DNA of 26,160 nt. Source: Verrucomicrobiota bacterium. GTDB lineage: Bacteria > Verrucomicrobiota > Verrucomicrobiia > Opitutales > UBA953. The notes under the pieces were generated by a model. That model was given only the letters and a program-made list of their open reading frames with translations. It was not told the origin of the DNA and made no database searches. The stretch spans positions 1-26,160 of the forward strand of contig RGES01000003.1 in NCBI GenBank assembly GCA_009917805.1, given 5' to 3'. Positions 1 through 7,374 of the stretch are shown one piece after another (position 1 is the first letter of the stretch; each line of letters begins with the position of its first letter). The position numbers and the translations under genes were made by a program.

Positions 1-398
1 TGCTGGAGCTTGGCGAAGACCTGGGCGCGGAGGTTGACGACGATGCGGCCGTGCAGGAAGCGCACCGAGACCAGGCCGAAGACATAGGCGAGCGCGGCCC
101 TGAGCAGCGCCGCGACGACGATCCCGCCGGCGAGCCAGGCGATGACCTGGCCGTCGCCCGCGCCCGTGGGCACGAAGAAGGGCAGGGCGGGGGCGGGAAC
201 CGTGGGATCCCCGCAGTGCCGGAGGGTGTCGATGGCGACGCCGGCGAGGGCGAAGACCGCGACCGTCAGGAAGACGAGCAGCAGCTGGAGCCCGAGCAGC
301 TGCAGGCAGTCGGCGCGGTGCGACCAGGCGATGCCGAGCAACCGCCGCAGCGTGTCATCACGGCCGGCGGCGGGCGGAGGGACGGGTTCGGCGGGCAT
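1..398 (-). CDS. ABC exporter, N-terminal fragment (cut by window edge)
   Basis: Reading the minus strand from the ATG at 398 gives 132 open codons running off the window. Residues 32-60 form a hydrophobic helix (LLGLQLLLVFLTVAVFALAG), and residues 85-112 a second one. These are followed by RFLHGRIVVNLRAQVFAKLQ, the typical cytoplasmic-loop start of a type I ABC exporter membrane domain (tyrosine-rich helix, then R-x-x-x-x-LR-x-x-(V/L)F-x-x-L). The ATP-binding domain would lie outside the window, so substrate is unknown; lipid or multidrug export are the usual roles of this fold. The gene starts 22 bases after the ilvE stop on the same strand and is probably cotranscribed with it. Family call is fairly secure, function is not. 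Confidence 0.72.
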   Translation of the reverse strand, partial: MPAEPVPPPAAGRDDTLRRLLGIAWSHRADCLQLLGLQLLLVFLTVAVFALAGVAIDTLRHCGDPTVPAPALPFFVPTGAGDGQVIAWLAGGIVVAALLRAALAYVFGLVSVRFLHGRIVVNLRAQVFAKLQ

Positions 399-420
399 GC
401 GCGGCGGGGCGCCGGCGGTC

Positions 421-1290
421 TCAGCGGATCATCTGGCCTTCCCGCGAGGCCTTCTTGCGGAACTCGGCCAGGATGCGGGCGGTGAGGGGGCCCGGCTTGC
501 CGGAGCCGATCTTGCGGGCGTCGACCTCGATCACGGGGATGACCTCCGCGGCGGTGCCGGTGAGGAAGCACTCGTCGGCGTTCCAGACGTCGTAGCGGGT
601 GATGTTCGTCTCGACGGTCGGGATGCCGAGGGCCGCGGCGACCTCGAGGGCGACCTGGCGGGTGATGCCGACGAGGGCGCCGGCATGGGAGGCCGGGGTG
701 ATCAGGCGACCCTTGTGGATCAGGAAGACGTTGTCGCCGGTGCACTCGGAGACGTAGCCCTGCTCGTTGAGCATGAGGCATTCGTGGAAGCCGTGCTGCT
801 GGGCCTCCATCTTCGCCATGATGTTGTTCAGGTAGTTGAGGGACTTGATCATCGGCGGCAGGGCGGCCGGGCTGATGCGGCGCGTCGGCGCGGTGATGAT
901 GCGCATGCCGGTCGTGTAGAGCTCCTCCGGGTAGAGCTTGATGCTGTCCGCGATGCAGATGATGGAGGGCTTCGGGCAGTTCTTCGGCGAGAGGCCGAGG
1001 TCGCCGAAGCCGCGGGAGACGACGAGGCGGATGTAGCCGTCGGTCAGGTTGTTGCGGCGGCAGGATTCGCAGACGATCTCGGCGATCTCCTTGCGGGACC
1101 ATGGCATCTCGAGGCAGAGGGCCTTGGCGGACATCTCGAGGCGCTCGAGGTGTTCGTCCAGGCGGAAGACGCAGCCTTTGTAGAGGCGGATGCCTTCGAA
1201 GATGCCGTCACCATAGAGGAAGCCGTGGTCGAAGACCGAGATCTTGGCTTCGGCCTTGGGGTAGAACTTTCCGTCGATGTAGACTTCCAT
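421..1290 (-). CDS. ilvE: Branched-chain amino acid aminotransferase (class IV PLP enzyme)
   Basis: A 289-residue fold-type IV PLP aminotransferase that interconverts Leu/Ile/Val and their 2-oxo acids in the cytoplasm. The N-terminus has the class signature (YIDGKFYPKAEAKISVFDHG, residues 4-23, then GDGIFEGIR). The probable PLP lysine is K149 in the PPMIKSLNYLNN segment. The cofactor-binding segment SECTGDNVFL follows at residues 181-190, with the glutamate that contacts the pyridine nitrogen, and then a KGRLITP strand. Length is normal for the short IlvE group. D-amino acid transaminase and 4-amino-4-deoxychorismate lyase share the fold, but the overall sequence favours IlvE. It lies 81 bases downstream of the adenylate-forming ligase and 22 bases upstream of the ABC exporter gene, all on the minus strand. 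Confidence 0.9.
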   Translation of the reverse strand: MEVYIDGKFYPKAEAKISVFDHGFLYGDGIFEGIRLYKGCVFRLDEHLERLEMSAKALCLEMPWSRKEIAEIVCESCRRNNLTDGYIRLVVSRGFGDLGLSPKNCPKPSIICIADSIKLYPEELYTTGMRIITAPTRRISPAALPPMIKSLNYLNNIMAKMEAQQHGFHECLMLNEQGYVSECTGDNVFLIHKGRLITPASHAGALVGITRQVALEVAAALGIPTVETNITRYDVWNADECFLTGTAAEVIPVIEVDARKIGSGKPGPLTARILAEFRKKASREGQMIR

Positions 1291-1371
1291 GGTGGTGAAA
1301 AGGCCAAGTTGGCGGGTGGAGGGCGGTTTTTCCAGCCCGAAAGCCCCTTTAAGGGCGGTTATCTCCGCCGT
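1291..1371 (-). promoter_or_regulatory. Ligase-ilvE gap with two overlapping hairpins
   Basis: Just after the ligase stop on the minus strand, GGCGG/CCGCC (1354-1369, 6-base loop) can pair. Bases 1343-1356 (GCCC...GGGC) form a second small inverted repeat sharing three bases with the first, so the two stems exclude each other. No U-run follows either stem. This could be a weak terminator or an attenuator ahead of ilvE, or chance pairing in GC-rich DNA. Confidence 0.3.
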
Positions 1372-2604
1372 TCAGGTCGCTTCGCGGACGGTCAGGCGGA
1401 ATTTGCCCGAATCCTCGGGGGCGATCAGGCCGACGGTCTCCGCGGTGACGGTGCCGCCCAGGAGGCGGCCGAGTTCGGCGGTCAGCTTCGCTTGAGCGGA
1501 AGAGAGGCGGTCTCCTTCGGTTGCGGGCAGCAGCAAAAGGTGGGCCGAACCGTCCGGCTTCTGGCGAAGCTGGTAGTGGGCGACGCCCTTGGCGCCGACG
1601 AAGACTTGGTCGACCTGGCGCGTGGTGAGGATGCGTCCGTCGGCGCTCCGCAAGGCGTCGCGTTTGCGGCCGTGCACGCGAAAGCCCGCGGGCGTGGTTT
1701 CGACGAAGTCGCCGATCTCGTAGCGCAGCAGGGGCAGGTAGGGATTCGTGAGCGTGGTCACGAGGAGTTCGCCGATGCCGTCGGGCGCGGTGCTCTCGAG
1801 GATGGCCGTCTCGTCGCTCGGGATCATCGCCTCGTCGTGCTCGACGAGGAGGTGGCCGGTCTCGCTGGAGCCGTAGAGATTGATGACGGGCACGCCGAAG
1901 ACGCGCTCCATGATGGTACGATGGACGACGCTGGCGTATTCGTAGCTGGTCAGGATGAAACGCAGGGAAGGGAACCGGATTCCGTGGCGCTCGCAGTGGA
2001 GCGCGAACCACATGCCGTGGACCGGGTCGACGTCGAGGAAGGCCGGCGCCCAATCGGCGACCTCCTTGGCCATGCCGGCGAGCTTCGCCTCCCCGAGCGT
2101 GAAAGGGATGCGCGACTGGTTCGCGTAGAGACTGTCCCCGAGCGTGCGTTGTTCGAGGCTGAGCCAGCGGTTGTAGCAGCTCACGCCGCTGCAACCAGGC
2201 GTGGTGAGGACCGCGCGGCGCAGGCTCGGACGGTCGCCGAGGAGTCCGGCGAGGAAGGGGTTGCGCACAAGGGCGCGGCGTTCCTGCTCCGCCCACCAGG
2301 TCTTGCCGAAGACGACGCGGACGCTGGCGCCGGAGGTGCCCGAGGTGCTTTCTTCTTCGATCAGACCGCGAGCCAGCAGGACTTTGAGGTCTTGGTCTTC
2401 GGGCAGGAAGCCTTCGGGAGAATGTTCCCGGAGCTGGCTCTTCGTGATGCGCGGCAGGTCGGCGAGCTGCGGAGCGGGTCCGGCGAAGGCCTTTTGCCAA
2501 GTCTCGGTGGCGTAGAAGGGGGACTTCGTCGTCTGGCCGATCGCCGAGCGCAGGCGCAACGATTCCTCCGAGGGGAGGGCGGCGGGCGTGATCGCAGTCG
2601 GCAT
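1372..2604 (-). CDS. PaaK/CapK-like adenylate-forming ligase
   Basis: A 410-residue member of the adenylate-forming (ANL) superfamily, closest in style to phenylacetate-CoA ligase (PaaK) and CapK proteins, which activate a carboxylate as acyl-AMP. Visible motifs in order: the ATP phosphate-binding loop STSGTSG (86-92), the adenine-binding YGSSETG (244-250), the ribose-contacting aspartate in YEIGD (295-299), and a C-terminal GKFRLTVR near 400 that carries the usual catalytic lysine. The fold therefore looks complete and active, slightly shorter than PaaK (about 430). The substrate cannot be read from sequence. The neighbour ilvE does not obviously define a pathway. The start ATG at 2604 has GAGG only two bases upstream, too close to be a standard ribosome-binding site. 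A near-perfect palindrome sits 33 bases upstream. Confidence 0.8.
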   Translation of the reverse strand: MPTAITPAALPSEESLRLRSAIGQTTKSPFYATETWQKAFAGPAPQLADLPRITKSQLREHSPEGFLPEDQDLKVLLARGLIEEESTSGTSGASVRVVFGKTWWAEQERRALVRNPFLAGLLGDRPSLRRAVLTTPGCSGVSCYNRWLSLEQRTLGDSLYANQSRIPFTLGEAKLAGMAKEVADWAPAFLDVDPVHGMWFALHCERHGIRFPSLRFILTSYEYASVVHRTIMERVFGVPVINLYGSSETGHLLVEHDEAMIPSDETAILESTAPDGIGELLVTTLTNPYLPLLRYEIGDFVETTPAGFRVHGRKRDALRSADGRILTTRQVDQVFVGAKGVAHYQLRQKPDGSAHLLLLPATEGDRLSSAQAKLTAELGRLLGGTVTAETVGLIAPEDSGKFRLTVREAT

Positions 2605-2636
2605 GTCCTCAGGGTGGAAGGTTGTTCGGTAAAAGC

Positions 2637-2654
2637 AAAAGCACGGGTGCTTTT
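2637..2654. promoter_or_regulatory. 18-bp palindrome between divergent genes (candidate operator)
   Basis: AAAAGCAC-GG-GTGCTTTT: two perfect 8-base arms around a 2-base centre. It lies in the 140-base divergent region between the ligase (start 2604, minus) and the oxidoreductase (start 2745, plus). Its symmetry and size suit a dimeric repressor such as a LacI- or GntR-type protein. A bidirectional hairpin is the alternative, but there is no gene end here to terminate. Confidence 0.5.
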
Positions 2655-2744
2655 AACGGAGGATTAGTTCCATAAAACCCCAGGCACGCCCGATGAGGGA
2701 ACTAACGAGATTGAACACGGTCTTTTCTGTTCATAACACCCCGT

Positions 2745-4031
2745 ATGCGATTACCCCGTCGTTCCTTTCTCCGTAAGGCTGCCGTCGCCGCCCTAGGCTT
2801 CACGATCATCCCGCGTCATGTGCTGGGCCGCGGCTTCGTCCCGCCGAGCGAGACGCTCAACCACGTCATCGTCGGCTGCGGCGGCATCTCCGCGATGCAT
2901 TCCGAGCCCCGGATGACCGGCAAGAACCGGATCGTCGGCATCTGCGACGTCGACGCCCAGCACCTCCAGAAGAAGTTCGACCGGATCAAGCAGGCCGGTG
3001 GCGGCACGCCGATGATGGCCGAGGATTTCCGCGAGGTCATCGCCCTGCCGGACGCCGACGTCGTGCACGTGTGCACGCCGCCCCACTGGCATGGCGTCAT
3101 CGCCGCGATGGCGGCCCGCCGCGGCAAGGCCGTGTGGTGCGAGAAGCCCCTGACGCGCACGATCGGCGAAGGCATCGCCTTGAGCCGCGTGGTCCAGCAG
3201 ACCGGCGTGCCTTTCCGCGTGAACACCTGGTTCCGACTTAATCGCACGAACTATTACGGCGTCGGGCCCGCCCGCGAGATCAGACGCGTCGTCGCCAGCG
3301 GCGTCCTCGGCGGCCCGCTCACCGTGCGCCTCGCGCCCGTCGGCGGCATCCAATGGAAGGTCAACCTCTGGACCGGCAAGCCCGACCTCAAGCCCGAGCC
3401 GGTGCCGGCGCACCTGAACTGGGACATGTACTGCGGCCCGTCGCAGCTGATCCCTTATCACCCGCATCGCTGCCACGCCTCCTTCCGCGGCTATTGGAAC
3501 TTCGACCAAGGCGGCCTCGGCGACATGGGCCAGCACTTCCTCGACCCGGTGCAGTACTTCCTGGGCAAGGACAACGAGTCACCCGTCACCGTCGAATGCG
3601 ACGCGCCTCCCCAGGACGCCATGGCCTGCGGCGTCTGGAAGACCGTCACGCTGACCTATAAGGATGGCACCCGCATCATCCTCGAGTCGGAGCTCGCCGA
3701 GCGCAATCCGGAGAACCCCTTCCTCGAAGGGCCGAACGGCAAGCTCTTCGCCGGCATGCGTTGCAGTCGCCCCGAGCTGCTGGCCAAGGCCGCCGAGTTC
3801 CCGCTTCCGGAATATCAGGAGGACGACTTCGACGCGTGCGCCCGCGAGAAGCGTCCGTTCGGCTACGGCGTCAACGAGGCCTTCCGCAGCTCCACCCTCG
3901 TCAACCTCGCCGCCCTCAGCGTCCGTCTCGGCCGCAAGCTGAACTTCAAGTCCGACGCCAGCGGCTTCGTCGACGACGACCAGGCCAACCATCTCCACTC
4001 GCCGGCCCTGCGCGGTTCATGGTCGATCTGA
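2745..4031 (+). CDS. Tat-exported Gfo/Idh/MocA family oxidoreductase
   Basis: A 428-residue NAD(P)-dependent oxidoreductase of the Gfo/Idh/MocA family. The N-terminus carries a twin-arginine signal (RRSFLRKAAVAALGF, residues 5-19), so the folded protein with cofactor is probably sent to the periplasm. A Rossmann dinucleotide-binding segment follows (VIVGCGGIS, 42-50), then TPPHWHG (111-117) and the family motif CEKPLTRT (132-139) with the catalytic lysine. The C-terminal part is the beta-sheet substrate domain (GGLGDMGQHFLDPVQYF). Such Tat-targeted paralogues are abundant in Planctomycetes and Verrucomicrobia and usually act on sugars or sugar alcohols; the substrate here is unknown. It overlaps the next gene by 13 bases. 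A TTGAAC at 2711 and CATAAC at 2732 may be promoter boxes, with short 15-base spacing. Confidence 0.9.
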   Translation: MRLPRRSFLRKAAVAALGFTIIPRHVLGRGFVPPSETLNHVIVGCGGISAMHSEPRMTGKNRIVGICDVDAQHLQKKFDRIKQAGGGTPMMAEDFREVIALPDADVVHVCTPPHWHGVIAAMAARRGKAVWCEKPLTRTIGEGIALSRVVQQTGVPFRVNTWFRLNRTNYYGVGPAREIRRVVASGVLGGPLTVRLAPVGGIQWKVNLWTGKPDLKPEPVPAHLNWDMYCGPSQLIPYHPHRCHASFRGYWNFDQGGLGDMGQHFLDPVQYFLGKDNESPVTVECDAPPQDAMACGVWKTVTLTYKDGTRIILESELAERNPENPFLEGPNGKLFAGMRCSRPELLAKAAEFPLPEYQEDDFDACAREKRPFGYGVNEAFRSSTLVNLAALSVRLGRKLNFKSDASGFVDDDQANHLHSPALRGSWSI

Positions 4032-4654
4032 ACCTCCAGCGCGCCCGCCGGCAGTTCGCATGGCTCGCCGCCCTCGCGGCCGTCCTCGGCCTGCTGTCGG
4101 TGTTCGGCGCCCGCGACAAGGTCGTCTGGGCGTTGGAGGTCGCGCCGGTCTTCCTGGTCGTCGGCGTCGTCTGGTTCCGCGGTTGGACGCCGAGTTTTTT
4201 CCTCAGCCGCTGGATGTTCGTCCACGCCGTCGTGCTCATCGTCGGCGCCCACTACACCTATGCGGAGGTCCCCGCCGGGCATTGGGTCGCCGGTTGGCTC
4301 GGCCAGTCGCGCAATCCTTACGACCGTCTGGGTCATTTCATGCAGGGGCTCGTGCCGGCGCTCATCATGCGCGAAGTCCTGCTGCGCACGGGCGCCGTCT
4401 CTTCGGCCCGCCTCGCCGCATGGGGCGGCATCCTGCTGGCCGGCGCCTTCACCGCGGCCTATGAGATCTTCGAATGGTTTTCGGCCGTATGGCTCGGGCA
4501 GGGCGCCGAGGCCTTCCTCGGGACCCAGGGTTTCGTCTGGGATACCCAGGCCGACATGCTTTGCGCCTTCCTCGGCGCTTCCTTCGGGATGTTCGTGCTC
4601 GCTCCGTTCCATCGTCGCGCCTTGGCCGCAATCTCCCCCGAACTTCCATCCTGA
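4019..4654 (+). CDS. YjdF/DUF2238-family inner-membrane protein
   Basis: A 211-residue polytopic membrane protein with about six hydrophobic helices. It has the conserved features of the DUF2238 (E. coli YjdF) family: HYTYAEVP, NPYDRLGHFMQGLVPALIMRE, AYEIFEWFSAVWLG, and FLGTQGFVWDTQADM. The charged His/Asp/Glu positions inside these segments are the hallmark of the family, whose biochemical role is not established. The chosen start at 4019 overlaps the oxidoreductase stop by 13 bases, which suggests translational coupling. An upstream in-frame extension to 3761 is open, but it lies inside the oxidoreductase gene and looks arginine-rich, as expected for out-of-frame reading. The next gene begins 15 bases downstream, making a three-gene operon. 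Confidence 0.82.
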   Translation: MVDLNLQRARRQFAWLAALAAVLGLLSVFGARDKVVWALEVAPVFLVVGVVWFRGWTPSFFLSRWMFVHAVVLIVGAHYTYAEVPAGHWVAGWLGQSRNPYDRLGHFMQGLVPALIMREVLLRTGAVSSARLAAWGGILLAGAFTAAYEIFEWFSAVWLGQGAEAFLGTQGFVWDTQADMLCAFLGASFGMFVLAPFHRRALAAISPELPS

Positions 4655-4669
4655 ACCCTTTCTCGCCTC

Positions 4670-5557
4670 ATGAAACCGTCCCTGCTTCTCGTCCTGCTCC
4701 TCGCCTTCGGTCCGCTGTTCGCCGCCGAGGCTCCGTCCGACGCCACCTTCGCCGACCTCGCGGTCGCGGAGAAGCGTCTCGCCGCGCAGCAGGCCATCTT
4801 CGATTTCTCCCGTTCCTTCCCCAAGGCCACGCCCGAGGCCAAGGCCTGGTTCGAGCGCGTGCGCGTGGCCGCGAAAGCGTCCGAGGACCCCGAGGTGCAG
4901 GCCGCGCTCGGCCAGGTCCTGCTGCTCGATCCCGCGTACAAGCGCCAGCTGCCGCTCAATCCCAAGCAGCCCAACGAGTATGAGGCTCCGGAAGGCACCA
5001 CGCCTGAGACCAAGCTCGCGCACCTCGAGCGGCTGCTCGACCTGCGCCGTTCCCCGAAGGAATATCCGTTGACCGTCGACGAGCTCGTGGCGCTGACGAA
5101 GCACGAGGATTTCGCGACCGCCCAGCGCGCGAACCGCCTGCTCCGTCGCATCAGCCCGAGCACCGCCGCGCCCCTCCTGTGGGATCGCCTGGCGAAATTG
5201 ACGCAACGCTCGCAGGTCCAGGAGGTCGAGGACGAGATCCTCCGCCTCCCGTCCGCCGTCGCGATCAAGCTGCTGCCGACCGCTCCCGGCGGCGCGTCGC
5301 TCGCCTCGAAGGCGGCCTGGGTCCGTATCGTCGCCGTCCGTGCCAATCGTTACGGCAAGTCCCGCCTCGCCTTGCGGGAATCCCTGCTGCCGTTGCTCAA
5401 AGGTCCGGCCAACGAGCTGACCGAAGCCGCCTGGGCCGCCGTGCCGCGTTTCTTCGTCGAAGCCGACCGCGCCGTCCTGACCGAGGCTTCGCAAGGGCTT
5501 TCCGAACGGCTCGCGCCCAAGGCGAAGGCCGCGCTCGACGCCCTGCCGGCCAAGTAA
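4670..5557 (+). CDS. Secreted alpha-helical protein of unknown function
   Basis: A 295-residue protein not recognised as a named family. Residues 1-19 form a clear Sec signal peptide (MKPSLLLVLLLAFGPLFAAE) with a likely cleavage after FAA, so the mature protein is periplasmic or outer-membrane associated; there is no lipobox cysteine. The rest is rich in Ala, Leu, Lys and Glu and reads as consecutive amphipathic helices, for example the segments around residues 118-150, 190-205 and 240-290. This resembles HEAT- or TPR-like helical repeat proteins, but no repeat register is obvious. It follows the DUF2238 gene by 15 bases. Coding looks real: consistent third-position GC, a signal peptide and operon context. 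Confidence 0.7.
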   Translation: MKPSLLLVLLLAFGPLFAAEAPSDATFADLAVAEKRLAAQQAIFDFSRSFPKATPEAKAWFERVRVAAKASEDPEVQAALGQVLLLDPAYKRQLPLNPKQPNEYEAPEGTTPETKLAHLERLLDLRRSPKEYPLTVDELVALTKHEDFATAQRANRLLRRISPSTAAPLLWDRLAKLTQRSQVQEVEDEILRLPSAVAIKLLPTAPGGASLASKAAWVRIVAVRANRYGKSRLALRESLLPLLKGPANELTEAAWAAVPRFFVEADRAVLTEASQGLSERLAPKAKAALDALPAK

Positions 5558-5576
5558 TCTCCCCGACGCTTGTCGC

Positions 5577-5611
5577 TTGCCGAGAGGCGGGCGGGGGATT
5601 GCTATGTCCGC
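5577..5611 (+). promoter_or_regulatory. Candidate aroK promoter with no leader
   Basis: TTGCCG (5577-5582), a 17-base spacer, then TGCTAT (5600-5605), and the aroK ATG six bases later at 5612. Transcription would begin at or next to the start codon, which also argues against the in-frame upstream ATG at 5570. Confidence 0.5.
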
Positions 5612-6181
5612 ATGGCGCCCGTCGCGAACAAGGAAGACTCTCCGAACCTGATCCTCGCCGGATTCATGGGTACGGGGAAGTCCGCGCTCGGACGCCAGCT
5701 GGCCAAGCGCTGGCGTCGCCGTTTCTACGACACCGACGAGCTGGTCGAGAAGCTGGCCGGCGCGTCGATCGCCGACATCTTCGCCGAGCACGGCGAGGAA
5801 CATTTCCGCGCGCTCGAACGGCAGGTGGTGGAAAGCCTGCTTCCTCCGAACGGCGCCGTGATCGCCTGCGGCGGCGGCCTGGTCGTCCCGCCCGGCATGG
5901 GCGAACTCGTCCGCTCGAAGGGCATCGTCATCACGCTGTTCGCTTCGGTGGACACCATCCTGCGGCGCACCGCCGGCAACTCGCGTCGGCCGCTCCTCAA
6001 GGGCGACGACCCCGAGGCCAGAATCCGCGACCTCATGAGGAAGCGCGAGCAGGCCTACATGAAGGCCGGCATAGCCGTCTACACCGACGGGCGTTCGCTG
6101 CAGCAGCTCTGCGTGATCGTCGAGCGCGTCTACGAACGCGAGGCCCGGGCGCTGCTCAAGTCGCGTCCGAAACCGGAATAG
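5612..6181 (+). CDS. aroK: Shikimate kinase
   Basis: A 189-residue cytoplasmic kinase for the fifth step of the shikimate pathway (shikimate + ATP to shikimate 3-phosphate). Motifs: Walker A loop GFMGTGKSA (17-25), the shikimate-binding DTDE (40-43), and the GGG substrate loop in IACGGGLV (84-91). Further on are the lid-type arginines (RRTAGNSRRPLL) and an adenine-contacting region near the end. Length matches the family (about 170-190). I chose the ATG at 5612 over the in-frame ATG at 5570 because a -10-like box lies between them and the extra residues look unrelated to the family. The gene's last 26 bases overlap the 3' end of the convergent aat gene. Confidence 0.93.
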   Translation: MAPVANKEDSPNLILAGFMGTGKSALGRQLAKRWRRRFYDTDELVEKLAGASIADIFAEHGEEHFRALERQVVESLLPPNGAVIACGGGLVVPPGMGELVRSKGIVITLFASVDTILRRTAGNSRRPLLKGDDPEARIRDLMRKREQAYMKAGIAVYTDGRSLQQLCVIVERVYEREARALLKSRPKPE

Positions 6182-6839
6182 GCGCGAACGCGTCGCCCGT
6201 AGGCGGTTGGTCGCGGAATAATTTCACCACCTCGAGGAATTCGGCTCGATCCGCCGCGAAGGCCCCGAGGCTGGCGAGGTGCGGCGTGGGCATCTGGCAG
6301 TCGATGAGGAAATAGCCGCAGGCCGTGAGGCGGGCGACGAGCGTGGCGAAGCCGACCTTCGAGGCGTCGGCCTTGAGGTGGAACATCGATTCGCCATGGA
6401 ACAGGCGGCCCAGCGCGACGCCGTAAAGGCCGCCGACGAGTTCGCCTTCCCAGCTCACCTCGACGCTATGGGCGATGCCGAGTCGGTGCAGGTCGCAGTA
6501 AGCGGCGATCATCTCCTCGGTGATCCAGGTGCCGTCCTGGCCGGGACGGGGGACTGCGGCGCAATGGCGCATGACCGTCTCGAACTGCTGGTCGAAGGTG
6601 ACCTTCCAGCCCTGCTTGCGCATCGTCTTCTTCAGGCTATCGGTGAGCCGGAAGTCCGCCGGACGCATCACGAAGCGCGGGTCCGGGCACCACCACTTGA
6701 CCGGTTCGCCGGCGGAATACCAAGGGAAGATGCCGGCTCGGTAAGCCGCGATCAGATGCGGCGCGTCGAGCTTCCCGCCGCGGGCCAAGGGCGCGCGGGC
6801 GGGGGCTTTCGACGGGTCGCCGCGGTTCCATTCCTGCAT
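6156..6839 (-). CDS. aat: Leucyl/phenylalanyl-tRNA-protein transferase
   Basis: A 227-residue enzyme that transfers Leu or Phe from charged tRNA to N-terminal Lys or Arg of proteins, creating a substrate for ClpS/ClpAP in the N-degron pathway. Family segments seen in order: LIAAYRAGIFPWYSAGEPVKWWCPDPR, the TWITEEMIAAYCDLHRLG region with AHSVEVW-type continuation, LVGGLYGVALGRLFHGESMF, and ITDCQ-like FLIDCQMPTPHLASLGA. Length agrees with E. coli Aat (234). The start at 6839 (MQEW) was chosen because residues upstream are proline/arginine-rich and do not resemble the family. TTGCCC lies at 6870-6875 (minus), with a 17-base spacer to GAAGGT and then 7 bases to the ATG, a weak leaderless-type promoter. 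No clp genes are nearby. Confidence 0.92.
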   Translation of the reverse strand: MQEWNRGDPSKAPARAPLARGGKLDAPHLIAAYRAGIFPWYSAGEPVKWWCPDPRFVMRPADFRLTDSLKKTMRKQGWKVTFDQQFETVMRHCAAVPRPGQDGTWITEEMIAAYCDLHRLGIAHSVEVSWEGELVGGLYGVALGRLFHGESMFHLKADASKVGFATLVARLTACGYFLIDCQMPTPHLASLGAFAADRAEFLEVVKLFRDQPPTGDAFAPIPVSDAT

Positions 6840-6877
6840 CGCCGACACCTTCGGCGAAGCGGGAACGGCGGGCAAGG

Positions 6878-7243
6878 TTAGTCCTTGGTGATGTTGTAGA
6901 CCGACGGGATCGAGATGCCGAGCTCCGCGGCGATCTCGCGGACCGGGGCGCCTTTCTTGCGCATGTTCTGGGCCTTGGCGCGCATGCTGTCCGAGATCTG
7001 GGCGCGGGCGCGGTTCGGGCGGGAAAGGAGCTTGATCAGGCGCTTGGCGAGCTCGGGCTTGGAGAGGCCGGCGACTTCGCGTTCGATCAGGGACTGGCGC
7101 TCGCTGTGCTCGTCTTCCCACGTCTGGACGGCCAGGTCGCGCGCTTTGGAGAGGGCGGCGCGGACATAGGCGTCCTTGGAAGTGAAGGCGGAGGGATCAA
7201 GGTCGATTTTCATGAAGAGGGAGGCGTGCTTGTTTCTGCTCAT
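6878..7243 (-). CDS. Small helix-turn-helix protein, function unknown
   Basis: A 121-residue basic, helical protein. Residues 97-119 (KKGAPVREIAAELGISIPSVYNI) form a helix-turn-helix of the resolvase/invertase C-terminal or sigma-4 type, where a recognition helix follows A-x-x-L-G-I. The preceding 90 residues are charged and probably coiled or helical; there is no recombinase catalytic domain, so this is not an intact resolvase. It may be a small DNA-binding regulator or nucleoid protein. The ATG at 7243 gives the full length; an in-frame ATG at 7213 (MKIDLD) is a reasonable alternative. An unusually AT-rich 131-base region separates it from nadA. Confidence 0.65.
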   Translation of the reverse strand: MSRNKHASLFMKIDLDPSAFTSKDAYVRAALSKARDLAVQTWEDEHSERQSLIEREVAGLSKPELAKRLIKLLSRPNRARAQISDSMRAKAQNMRKKGAPVREIAAELGISIPSVYNITKD

Positions 7244-7374
7244 GATGACGGGTTTTGATTCTAGAGCGTCACCAACGCCCTCAACCTTTTATAATATTCC
7301 CGATTGTCAAACTTTGGTAAAAGGTTTTTCACCCTATTTCCCATATAAAACTCCAAAGGATGACGTTTTGACCC
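7244..7374. promoter_or_regulatory. AT-rich intergenic region upstream of the HTH gene
   Basis: This 131-base stretch is markedly more AT-rich than the rest of the window. On the minus strand it offers TTTACC and TTGACA (-35-like), TATTAT/TATAAA and TAGAAT (-10-like), so the HTH gene's promoter probably lies here, although no pair has ideal spacing. CCTTTTA (7285-7291) and TAAAAGG (7318-7324) form an inverted repeat that could bind the HTH protein or another regulator. No clear terminator for nadA is visible. Confidence 0.4.

Noticed and set aside
142..2667. Long open frame on the plus strand opposite ilvE and the ligase
   Set aside because: It is antisense to two genes with complete family motifs and its translation is Asp/Gly/Arg-rich without any domain; long antisense frames are expected at this GC content.
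5570..5611. Earlier ATG for aroK
   Set aside because: A -10-like box lies downstream of it, and the extra residues do not resemble shikimate kinase.
6878..7243. Serine recombinase remnant
   Set aside because: Only the HTH resembles resolvases; there is no catalytic serine region nearby and no frameshift that would restore one.
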